Assembly: GCA_026770585.1 (NCBI GenBank)
Contig: MU646445.1
Span: 1 to 10,934, forward strand
Length of the DNA: 10,934 nt
Source of the DNA: Baffinella frigidus
Lineage: Eukaryota > Cryptophyceae > Cryptomonadales > Baffinellaceae
Direction of reading: 5' to 3'
The position numbers and the translations under genes are program-made. How positions within the stretch are numbered: position 1 is the stretch's first letter; each line of letters starts with the position of its first letter. Positions 1-7,800 of this stretch are shown here, one piece after another. The notes beneath the pieces are model-generated. The model worked only from the letters and a program-made list of their open reading frames with translations, made no database searches and had not been told where the DNA came from.

Positions 1-475
1 CACCTAACCCCCCCCCCCCTAAACCCTAAACACTGAACCCTAAACCCCAAACCTTGCACCCCAAACCTTGCACCTCTGAACCCTAAACCCTGAACCATAC
101 ACCCTAAACACTACACCCTACACCCCAAACCCCAAACCCCAAACCCCAAACCCCAAACCCTAAACCCTACGACTCGTAAACCCCAAACCCTAAACCCTAA
201 CCCATAAACCCTAAACCTAACCCCTAACCCCTAAACCCTCAACCCTAAGCCCTAAACCCCGAACCCTACCTAACAACCCCTAACAATCCCTAATAACCGC
301 TAGCAACCCCTAAAACCGCTAACTTCTAACCCCTAACCCTCAACCCCTAACCACTAAGCCCTAAGCCCTAAGCCCTAAGCCCTAAGCCCTAAGCCCTAAG
401 CCCTCAGCCCTACGTCCTCACCCCTAACCCCTAACCCCTAAGTCCTTACCCCCCACCCCCAACCCATAAGTCTGG
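1..475. repeat. Degenerate CCCTAAA telomere-like array
   Basis: The region is made of CCCTAAA/CCCCAAA/CCCTAAG-type heptamers and variants such as CCCTACA and CCTAACAAC. Perfect copies are mixed with many single-base variants and local homogenised blocks (CCCCAAA around 123-160, CCCTAAG around 355-405). The C-rich strand is on +. The high variation argues for an old interstitial array and not an active telomere end. No gene is seen here. Confidence 0.9.
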
Positions 476-485
476 TCATTCCGGA

Positions 486-1163
486 GATTCACTCAAGAGG
501 ACTCAGGATTCAGTCGGGAGGTCTCAGGATTTCTCAGGATTGAGTCAGGAGGTCCCAGGATTTAGTCATGAGGCCACAGGAAAAAATCAGTCAGGCGGTC
601 CCAAGATTCAGTCAGGAGGACACAGCATTCATTCGCAAAGACTCAGGAGTCATTCAGAAAGACTCAGGATTCCGTCAGAAAGACTCGGGATTCAGTCAGA
701 AAGACTCACAGGACACAGCATTCAATCAGAAAGACTCAGGATTTATTCAGAAAGACTCAGGATTCAGTCAAAAAGACTCAGGATTCAGTCAGGAGGACAC
801 AACATTCATTCAGAAAGACTCACGATTTGGTCAGAGAGACTCAGAATTCAGTTAGGAGGACTCAGGATTTTGTCAAAAGGATGGTTCGCCCGGAAGGTCT
901 CACGATTAAATCAGAAGGTCTCAGGATTCTGAGAAATTCCGATCCTCAGCATTTAGCCAGGAAGTTTCAGGGTTTAGTCAGAAGATCTCAGGATCCAGTG
1001 AGGAGGTCTCATAATTCAGAGAGAAGGTATCAGAATTTAATCAGGAAGTCTTAAAATTTAGTCAGGAGGTCTCAGGATGTAGCCAGGAGGTCTCAGGAAT
1101 CAGCCAGGGGGTCTCAGGATTTAGTCAGGAGGTCTCAGGATTTAGTGAAAAGACCTCAGGATA
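486..1163 (+). repeat. 21-22 bp minisatellite array, forward orientation
   Basis: About thirty tandem units resembling GACTCAGGATTCAGTCAGAAA follow one another, with GAAAGA and GGAGGTCT as the alternating variable half. Most units in the left half are 21 bp, that is seven codons, so all three + frames stay open. They give repetitive peptides such as SQKDSGF and HSERLRIQ with no globular domain. From about 940 the units diverge more (GGTCTCAGGATTTAGTCAGGA). I treat the apparent proteins here as by-products of the repeat. Confidence 0.85.
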
Positions 1164-1233
1164 ACAGGACACCAACCCTCAACCGGACACCCTGATCCCC
1201 AAACGCCAAGTCCTGCACCTCGGCCCCGGAGTT

Positions 1234-1437
1234 CTGTGTTGCACGGCGTCCTGAGCCGTCCTTACTGAGTCCTGGGTCGTTCCGACTGAATCCTGTGTCG
1301 TCCTGACACAGTCAGGCATCATCCTGATCGAATCCTGAGTCGCCCCAAATGAATCCTGCGTCACTCTGATGAAATCCTGAGTCGTTCTGAGTGCACCCTG
1401 AGTTGTTCTCACTGAATCCTGAGTCGTCCCGAGCGAA
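1234..1437 (-). repeat. Same minisatellite family, inverted orientation
   Basis: Units such as GAATCCTGAGTCGTTCTGA recur about every 21 bp. Their reverse complement, TCAGAACGACTCAGGATTC, matches the CTCAGGATTCAGTCAGAA core of the array at 486-1163. There are around nine to ten units. The two arrays face each other across roughly 70 bp (1164-1233). The minus-strand ORF reading TTQDSVRTTQD-like repeats is a consequence of the 21-bp period. Confidence 0.8.
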
Positions 1438-1440
1438 TTT

Positions 1441-1692
1441 TGCATAAAACCTGCTGGCAAAGTTGGTGAGAGTGTTCTCTGGAGAGTCCAGAACATTTGA
1501 ATGTGATACAAATGGCCAACATTCCACTGAGCTACGAGGCTCGTACTGCTATTTGCGCTTCGTTCGTTCAGGATTTTTTTTTGACTTTAAAAACTATTCA
1601 AAAACTGGTACCCCACACCCCCACCAGGTTCGGTTTTTAACAAAAACTGGTAGTGATGAGACTGGTTGATGGTTTCTCGTCGGCCACACTAT
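1441..1692. other. Non-repetitive spacer, no gene seen
   Basis: This is mixed-composition DNA without a recognisable coding region. It holds a T9 run near 1574 and a near-direct repeat of CAAAAACTGGTA (about 1599 and 1641). Between these two copies lies ACCAGGTTCGGTTTTT, which is partly complementary to them, so a weak imperfect fold-back is possible. Confidence 0.4.
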
Positions 1693-1932
1693 CTAAGCCC
1701 TGAACCATGAAGCCTGAACCTTAAACCCTGAAGCCTAAACCCTAAAACCTAATGGCTGAATCCTAAACCCTGAACCCTGAACTCTTCATGATCCCTGAAC
1801 CCTAAACCATAAACACTAAACCCTAAAAACTAAACCCTGAACCCGTAATAAACTTTAAACCCTAAATCCTAAATCCTAAACCCTAAACCCTAAGCCCTAA
1901 ACCCTAAACCCCAAACCCTAAACTCTCAACCT
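1693..1932. repeat. Degenerate CCCTAAA telomere-like array
   Basis: CCCTAAA/CCCTGAA-type heptamers run from the CTAAGCCCTGAACC start to the CCCTAAACTCTCAACC end, with the C-rich strand on +. The central part (about 1858-1922) is closer to perfect CCCTAAA; the flanks carry CCCTGAA and CCTAAT variants. The right edge borders a minus-strand open segment. Confidence 0.85.
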
Positions 1933-2105
1933 TCCATGCAGCTGGCGTTCGCTTGGGACATCCAGCTGTTGAACCCTTCCAGCCAGGGTTCGAGGTCGTT
2001 CACCGTCGGGTCGAAGTCCGCCGGTTCTTCGACCTTTGAAGATGATGGAGGCATGACGGTTGCCGGCAGGTCGCCAGCTGTGTCGCTCGCAGATCGCGAG
2101 GGGAA
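1926..2105 (-). pseudogene. Possible coding fragment of unknown origin
   Basis: On the minus strand a frame stays open from just after a TAG near 2106 down to a TGA at 1926-1928, about 59 codons, with an ATG at 2054. From that ATG it reads MPPSSSKVEEPADFDPTVND, then continues with LEPWLEGFNSW and ends in SCMEG. Unlike the repeat-derived frames nearby it has mixed, acidic, protein-like composition with aromatic residues. The 3' end runs straight into telomere-like repeat, so it looks truncated. It might be the start of a transposon gag-like protein or an exon of a host gene; I recognise no family and no motif proves function. Confidence 0.25.
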
Positions 2106-2379
2106 CTAAGGGCTCAAAGCCTCTGCAGTTCTACAGGGGAGAACTAGCTAGAGAGGTGCAGCATGTGGACCGGAGGTCGCGTGCTGGCTTGCAGATTTAC
2201 TGATGAGGAACAGGATTCCTCGCACGGGGGAAGAGATGTCCCCAGATTCCTCCGGGTTCCTCCTGGAGGAACGGAAGGAACCGTGTTCTATAATACTTAT
2301 AAGACGTGACTTGTGTAAAGTCACTCCGGCTATGCCTACATGGGGTTATCCCCAGACAATGCTCAACGCTCAACGCTCT
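2106..2379. other. Non-repetitive spacer with small hairpins
   Basis: No gene is recognised. A hairpin of 8 bp with a single central base lies at 2256-2272 (GTTCCTCC/GGAGGAAC). A shorter dyad, GTGACT...AGTCAC, lies around 2308-2326. Nothing marks these as a terminator or RNA gene. Confidence 0.35.
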
Positions 2380-2690
2380 AATCCCTGAACCTCAAAACTT
2401 AAAGCAACCCTCAACCCTCAACCCTCTACCCTCTACCCTCTACCCTACACCCTACACCTTACACCCTACACCCTACATCCTTATTCCCGAAACCCTGAAC
2501 CCTAAACCCTGATCACTAAACCCTGAACCCTTGATAAACCCTGAACCTTAAACCCTAAACCATGAACGCCTAACGCTTAACGCTGCACGATTAACGCTGA
2601 AGGCTAAACGCTAAACGCGAAACCCTGAAACCCCAACCCTCAACCCTCAAACCTATTCCCATAAACCCTACACCCTACACGATGCGCCAA
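2380..2690. repeat. Highly degenerate telomere-like array
   Basis: This stretch mixes CCCTCAA, CCCTCTA, CCCTACA, CCCTGAA, CCCTAAA and GCTTAACGCTGAA/GCTAAACG-type units. Blocks of one variant occur together (CCCTCTA about 2420-2440, CCCTACA about 2440-2480, an AACGCT variant about 2564-2620). Blockwise homogenisation suggests local amplification after divergence. No gene is seen. Confidence 0.8.
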
Positions 2691-2716
2691 AGTCCAAGAA
2701 TTTGTACTGTACCGTG

Positions 2717-2881
2717 AAAGAGAACACCTAAAGGACGCGAAAGAGCGCGAGATAGAGAGACAGAGACAGAGACAGAGACAGAAGAGGGAGACAGCGAGCT
2801 AGCGAGGGAGGGAGCGAGAGAGAGAGAGATAAAGAGAGAGAGAGGGAGGGAAGAAAGGAAAGAGGGAGGGATAAAGAGAGA
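2717..2881. repeat. Purine-rich (GA)n/(GAGACA)n microsatellite
   Basis: The + strand is almost only A and G, with GAGAGA, GACAGA and GGGAGGGA runs. A second purine block follows at about 2907-2936 (GGAGGGAGGGAGG). The minus-strand ORFs here read SLSLSLSL and are low-complexity artefacts. Confidence 0.85.
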
Positions 2882-2949
2882 GCAACCACTTTGTCTTTGC
2901 GTCGAGGGGAGGAGGGAGGGAGGGAGGGGCGGGCGAAGCGCCCCCCTGC

Positions 2950-3550
2950 CAATTAGGTCCTTTAGGGTTTAACTTCTCCCAACATAGGCGCTTTTTGCTC
3001 TGTTTGTAAAGCGACGCGCTCATCGTATATCCTGGAACATCACCCACGAGCTCGTTGTGCGGCAGGATCCTGCCTGACTCGCACTTCAAGCGTGCGTATC
3101 CCTCAAGTGGCCAGGTCGAATTTGACCCCCAAGAGGTCCTAGGCAGGTCCTAGGGCCCTACGGTAGGGCAGCATAGGCGGACACTGGAACTGGTTCTGCA
3201 GAAAGGCCATGCTTCCTTTGAAATTACAACACGCCCCCTTGAGCAGAGGATGGTTCTTCAGGTCCTTTAGGTCCTTCAGGTTTTGAATGCTCCCAACATA
3301 GCCCAACGACACGCCCTTCTGTAGAAAGGATCTGCAGAGAAAGAATTTTTGCTTTCGGATCGCATTTAGCTCTCCATTGCAGAGGCTCGTGAATAAAGGA
3401 TGAAGGGTGGTTTGCTCGGGGTGTTTGAGTTAGACCAAAAAGGTACAGGCTCGCACACACACCGAACCCAAGTCAGTGATGAATAGGTCCTTAAGGTTTT
3501 AATTTCGCCCAACATAGCCCAACGACATGCCGTTCCGTAGATGTATCCCA
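2950..3550 (+). repeat. Three diverged direct copies of a dispersed repeat
   Basis: A shared block starting AGGTCCTT-AGG-TTT-AA and running into CTCCCAACATAG (or CGCCCAACATAG) occurs at about 2955-2995, 3266-3320 and 3486-3535. Copies two and three extend through CCCAACGACA-GCC and a TC/CCGTAGA tail. The spacing is about 310 and 220 bp. No coding signal accompanies it; it may be a fragmentary transposable element family. Confidence 0.55.
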
Positions 3551-4748
3551 TCGTTAGGCTCACAACCGGTAATCTTGTGCTCGAAACCTGTACAATTTTC
3601 CACACAGGTTATGGAGGGTGGAGAAGCAGGGCTTTTGCGTAGGGACATGATCTTCCACCCCTTAACACAAAAATCCGAGACCACATTTGTGAAACATAAT
3701 TCAAATTTTGTTCACCAATGTGGTTTTACATTTTTGTTTTAAGGGGCGGAAGGCCCTCAAAACGAGGCTTTGCGGGGATTCCCGGTCCCCAGGCGGGCCC
3801 GTCGGGCGCTCGATTGGGTGTAACTTTCGATTCCCTAAGCTCATTTCACTTTTCTCAACGGTTCTGGAATTCTCAAAACATCATCTTCCAATCCGCTTCA
3901 TGAACCTGGGGCATCAGAGACCCGAAAACATACTCAAAATATGACTCCCCCAAAACCACCGCATCCGGGTTTGCACACTCTTCCCCCCCTCCTCGCCAAA
4001 ACTTTGTTCCAACAAAGATGCTCAATTTTTCAAGGCCTACAACTTTGTGAGATAAAGTTTTTCGAAGTAAGCTGGGGCAGAAAAGTTCGAGGCATCATAG
4101 TTCGTGACATTGGAGCCATTTTTGGATTTCCTGCTAAATAACCTGTTTGTGCTTCTCAGGTTATGAGGCATTTTCCTCTTCGGGAAATGCAAGCTCGATC
4201 CCCTTTTGCGTAGCTTCCTCTCCCTAAGCAAAAGAGTTCTCTCTTCTTGACGAATTCTGGTCCACGGCCAAACGTCCCTTCATCCATCTACACTTCGCGA
4301 GGGCCACTTTCCATTCCCCTCACCCAGCCCAAGTAAGCGACCCTCATGACGGCGGACACGGCGCGGTCGTACAATGGGGGGGACAAGAGCGCCATGGGCA
4401 GCGCACGGACGTCCAGGAGACACAGCGCGCGCCTCACGGTCGCCCTCCCGCTCCTGTAGCTGTGACCCCAGCAATTTCGATGAGCGGCGGCCCATCCAGT
4501 CCGTAGACTCCTCTGCCCTCTCCAACCTGATCGTTCCGAAATGCTGCCCGGGGACGGGACCTCGTGTAGCCTCGAAGCCGCCTCCAGGCGTGCGCACCCC
4601 ACGTGCCAATATTTTCCCCGCACACATCGACCCCTTCGCCCCCGTACAGCCGAAGGCATTGCAATGTCTTTCCATCTATGCCCAATCTCTCTTCGTCCCA
4701 GCAATAACCCGCACCACCGCCCCCTCCCCCGCCACTTCCACGCCCCAG
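3551..4748. other. Unassigned region upstream of the channel gene
   Basis: No protein family is recognised in any frame. The left part (3560-4260) is less GC-rich, and the right part is C-rich. The dyad ATAACCTG/CAGGTTAT lies at about 4137-4163. Frames open across 4288-5079 on both strands reflect high GC. The + frame with an ATG at 4374 is in phase with the first recognised channel exon, so the 5' end of that gene, or its first intron, may lie here. The C-rich tract at about 4712-4748 ending in CCAG looks like the end of an intron. No promoter motif could be assigned. Confidence 0.35.
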
Positions 4749-4895
4749 GTGGTCGACGAGCAGCAGGCAGACCAGTACGACAAGGGCGGTGGCGTGCGGA
4801 TCGGCGACGTGGTGTCCCTGCGAGCTGCCGAGCTGCCCGGCGCCCTCGTCTCCGACGGCTTCGTCGACCTGGTGCTTTCCCCGCCCCCCGAGTGG
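4749..4895 (+). CDS. IP3R-like exon A: suppressor domain start
   Basis: It encodes VVDEQQADQYDKGGG followed by VRIGDVVSLRAAELPGALV, then SDGFVDLVLSPPPEW. This resembles the IP3R N-terminus, where an IGD-x-x-SL strand is followed by a glycine and a G-[LF]-VD turn. The 3' splice site is CCAG at 4745-4748 after a long pyrimidine tract. The donor GTGTGA at 4896 precedes an in-frame TGA at 4899, so the exon must end here or slightly earlier. Entry and exit are phase 0. Alternatively the exon could extend upstream to the in-frame ATG at 4374; that extension has no family-like features. Confidence 0.65.
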
Positions 4896-7800
4896 GTGTG
4901 ACGGGGCGTGACGCCCGACTCTGTGCCAGACGTGCGTCAGTCGCCCCTCGAACACTCTGTGGGGCGTGAGTGTGGGTTGCCGGGATGAGCGTTTTAGCAG
5001 AGACGCCTGGACCGTGAGGGAAGTGAAAAGAAGCTTGGGTTCGGCGGGGAGCGGGCCTCCCATGTGTTGCCTTGTGCAAGGGAATCGTGTTACGGTAGGG
5101 GCTCAGGCAGAGCTCTAGCTTGGGCTAGATCCCGGAGCAGCACCGTGCGCTTCTCTCCCGCAGAGCTTGTCGTCCAGCAAACCCTAAACCCTAAACGGTA
5201 AAACCCTCAACCCATAACCGGCGGCTCGACCACGCGCGTCGCCCAGCACATTCTGCCCCCCCCCCCGGGAGGAGGAGGCTCCCTGACCTCGGCGTCGCAT
5301 GTTTCGTATGGGGAAAGCTGAGGGTGTGGTGGGGAGCTAATCCGGGGACATGTTTAATTTTAAAGAAAATGATCCCCTATTTGTTCACAGGAGTTTGACG
5401 AAGGTTAATCAGGGCCCCAAGTAAAATTAATTAGGGCCAGCATCCGGTTTGATAGGCCATTTTCTTTGAACTGAAAGATGTTGGCGGATTCTGGAGCAGG
5501 CGTGCTACGTGGAGGACGTGGACGCGGCGCCGGGCGCGCAGGCGTTCCTGGCGCCCTTGTTCGTGGTGTGCGTGCACCACACCTACGCCGCGCGCGAGGC
5601 ATACGCGGCCGCGCTCGCCATCGACTTGCCCGCTGCTGGGTGCCTCCCTCCGCCCCCGCCCCCTCCGCCCCCGAGGATTTGACCAGCGCCTGCCCTCTGC
5701 CCCCGAGGATTTGACCAGAGCCGCTGGTGCTGAACCACGTGAGGAGGCGCGGGAGGCTGCTGAGTGAACCGGGTAGGCTTTGTGTCTGGATGGTGTGGAA
5801 GCCTGGCAGGCTTTCTAGCTCCGCCCGAGTTTAATTCTGGCTCGTCCTTAAAAGTATTCAAGATCAAAAAGCCAGTACTAATGGGTGAATAGAAAGCCTT
5901 TAGGACGAGCCAGAATAAAACCCAGGCAGAGCTCGGCTATGGCATCAGGGCCCTCCCTGGTAGGCAACAGTTGTGGACGGTCCGAACCCCGTCTGGAGAA
6001 TTCGAGGCGTGATCCGATGGGAAGCACGGAGCCCGGGTGCCCTGGGCCAAGCGAATGGCCCGCCTGCAAGAAGTGCTTCTGGCATGCGTACTCGAGACGT
6101 GACGAGGTGCCACTTCTCTTCCGAGCTGGGTTCGACTGGCGTAACGAGGGGCTTGTCGGTGTTTTGGCAGATATCTGCAGATGGGCGAGCGGCGGGCAGT
6201 GTTGGAGAAGCAAGCAACCAACGCCGCGAGCGAACGCTTGTCCAACGTCCACGACGAGGAAAGGTGACGGATTTGCACCCAACCCCCGGGGGATTGACTT
6301 CCGGTCTTGTCAAATTGACGAGACCAAATCGTGCGGGACAGAGCTAGCGGTTGCTCTGCTTCTCCAGTGTTCGGGAAGCAGTCGGCCAACGCCGTGAGGG
6401 AACGCTCTTCCAACGTTCACGACGGGGAAAGATTCTACCTCTGCCTCACTCGGGTTGACTGGATTTTTTTCACTCCGAGAGGTGACGGATTTGCACCCGA
6501 ACCCCGGGGGGTTGACTTGCGGTCAAATTGACGAGACCAACGCCGCGAGTCAACGCTTGTCCAACGCCCACGACCAGGAAACGTTGCTCACACCCTAGAT
6601 ATTTAACCCTACACCGTGAACCCTAAACACCCTAAACCCTAAACACTAATCACTAAACATTCTATACCCTTAACCCTATACCCTAAACACTACACACTGA
6701 ATACCTTTAACTCTCTACCCTCAACACTAATCGCGTTCAATGTCGCCAAACTCCTCGCATGCAGGGGGTTTTGCGTGCGGTGTTTGTCTATGGCAGGCCC
6801 TAGGGCTCTTAGGGCCTCGGTGCATCCTGTGGAGAGCGGTCTGGCTGTTGAGCAACCGCTCTCGAGCGAGCGCGGAACATTTTAAAAGGCCAGGTCCGGA
6901 TTCCGGACCTGGGTGGTTCAGGTACACACATTTAAACCCCTTCCAAGTTGTACCATCTTTCAACCCCGTCAAGATGTACCGCTCGAGAGCGGCAGGGCGA
7001 GACTGTGAGCGCTCGCGTCCTGGGTTAGTACGGGTGCGTCCTGAGGCAACACACAGGTTACTACTGGCGCGTCCTGAAGGGACACTCAACACTGAAGAGT
7101 GAAATACGCTCCATGGCTCGCTCGCGATGGCAAAAGGCTACACCGTTCTGCGTCTGTAGCATATCTCCGTCCCCGCAACCCCCCCAAGCCTCGTTCCCTG
7201 GGCCTCACCCCCCACCGTGTCCGGCCCTGCAGGAGCCACGGGCGATGGGTGGCATATGGTGAGCGCATCCAACTCAGGTGCGACGCCCCCCCCCCCCCTC
7301 CCCCGAAGCGCGGTAGGCACGCCCATGAGGGTTGCCCGCGCGCGCGAGAGAGCGAGAGAGCGAGAGAGCGAGAGAGAGAGAGCGAGAGAGCGAGAGAGCG
7401 AGAGCGAGAGAGCGAGAGAGCAAGAGAGCGAGAGAGCGAGAGAGCGAGAGAGCGAGAGCGAGAGCGAGAGCGAGAAAGAGAGTGAGCGAGAACGAGAGAG
7501 AGAGAGCGTCTCGCGCACGATGGACGCGCTGTCCTGGCTCCGCCGTTTCACTGGACGCCATCCAGTGAAACGGCATCACGCCCTCAGGCGTGTGGTGAGT
7601 GGGATGTAGTGGGTCCTGCGGGGTGTGGGGTGCGGGGTGTGGTTATTCCACTGGTTCGTGAACTGCTTTAACAACACGTTTTTTAAGGTGGGTGGCAATA
7701 ATACGTTTGTTATGGTGGGCGGAAATAACAAGTTTTTTATGGTGGGTGGCAGGCACATGAAGAGCGGGGCGTACCTCACGTCACGGCCGCGCAACGCGAG

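Noticed and set aside
1-475. A real chromosome end (telomere)
   Set aside because: The repeats are too degenerate, similar arrays recur throughout the window in both orientations, and the window continues with a gene.
540-1054. Three overlapping + strand ORFs with SQKDSGF / HSERLRIQ heptapeptide repeats
   Set aside because: The 21-bp DNA period keeps every frame open; no initiation context, no domain, and the inverted array gives the same effect on the minus strand.
486-1163. CRISPR array
   Set aside because: There are no unique spacers between the ~21-bp units, which are contiguous and diverged; the sequence is clearly eukaryotic.
2728-3089. Minus-strand ORFs rich in SLSLSLSL
   Set aside because: Direct translation of a (GA)n microsatellite; low complexity only.
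4288-5079. 263-codon minus-strand ORF and its overlapping companions
   Set aside because: High GC keeps several frames open; Arg/Gly/Pro-rich sequence with no family resemblance, and the + frame at 4749-4895 carries the IP3R motif instead.
5878-6413. Five overlapping ORFs on both strands
   Set aside because: They cover a tandemly repeated DNA unit, the frame is not kept between copies, and no protein motif is visible.
7542-7574. Rho-independent terminator
   Set aside because: The hairpin is not followed by a T run and the genome is not bacterial.
7495-7594. Extra channel exon ending at the strong donor GTGAGT (7595), reading RHPVKRHHALRRV
   Set aside because: Its exit phase (0) does not match exon C entry (phase 2), the alternative frame meets a stop, and much of it is a perfect palindrome.
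7099-7609. Long ORFs on both strands over 7217-7609 (RERESERARE, SLSLSRS)
   Set aside because: They exist because the (GAGAGC)n tract lacks stops; no conserved segment outside the tract.
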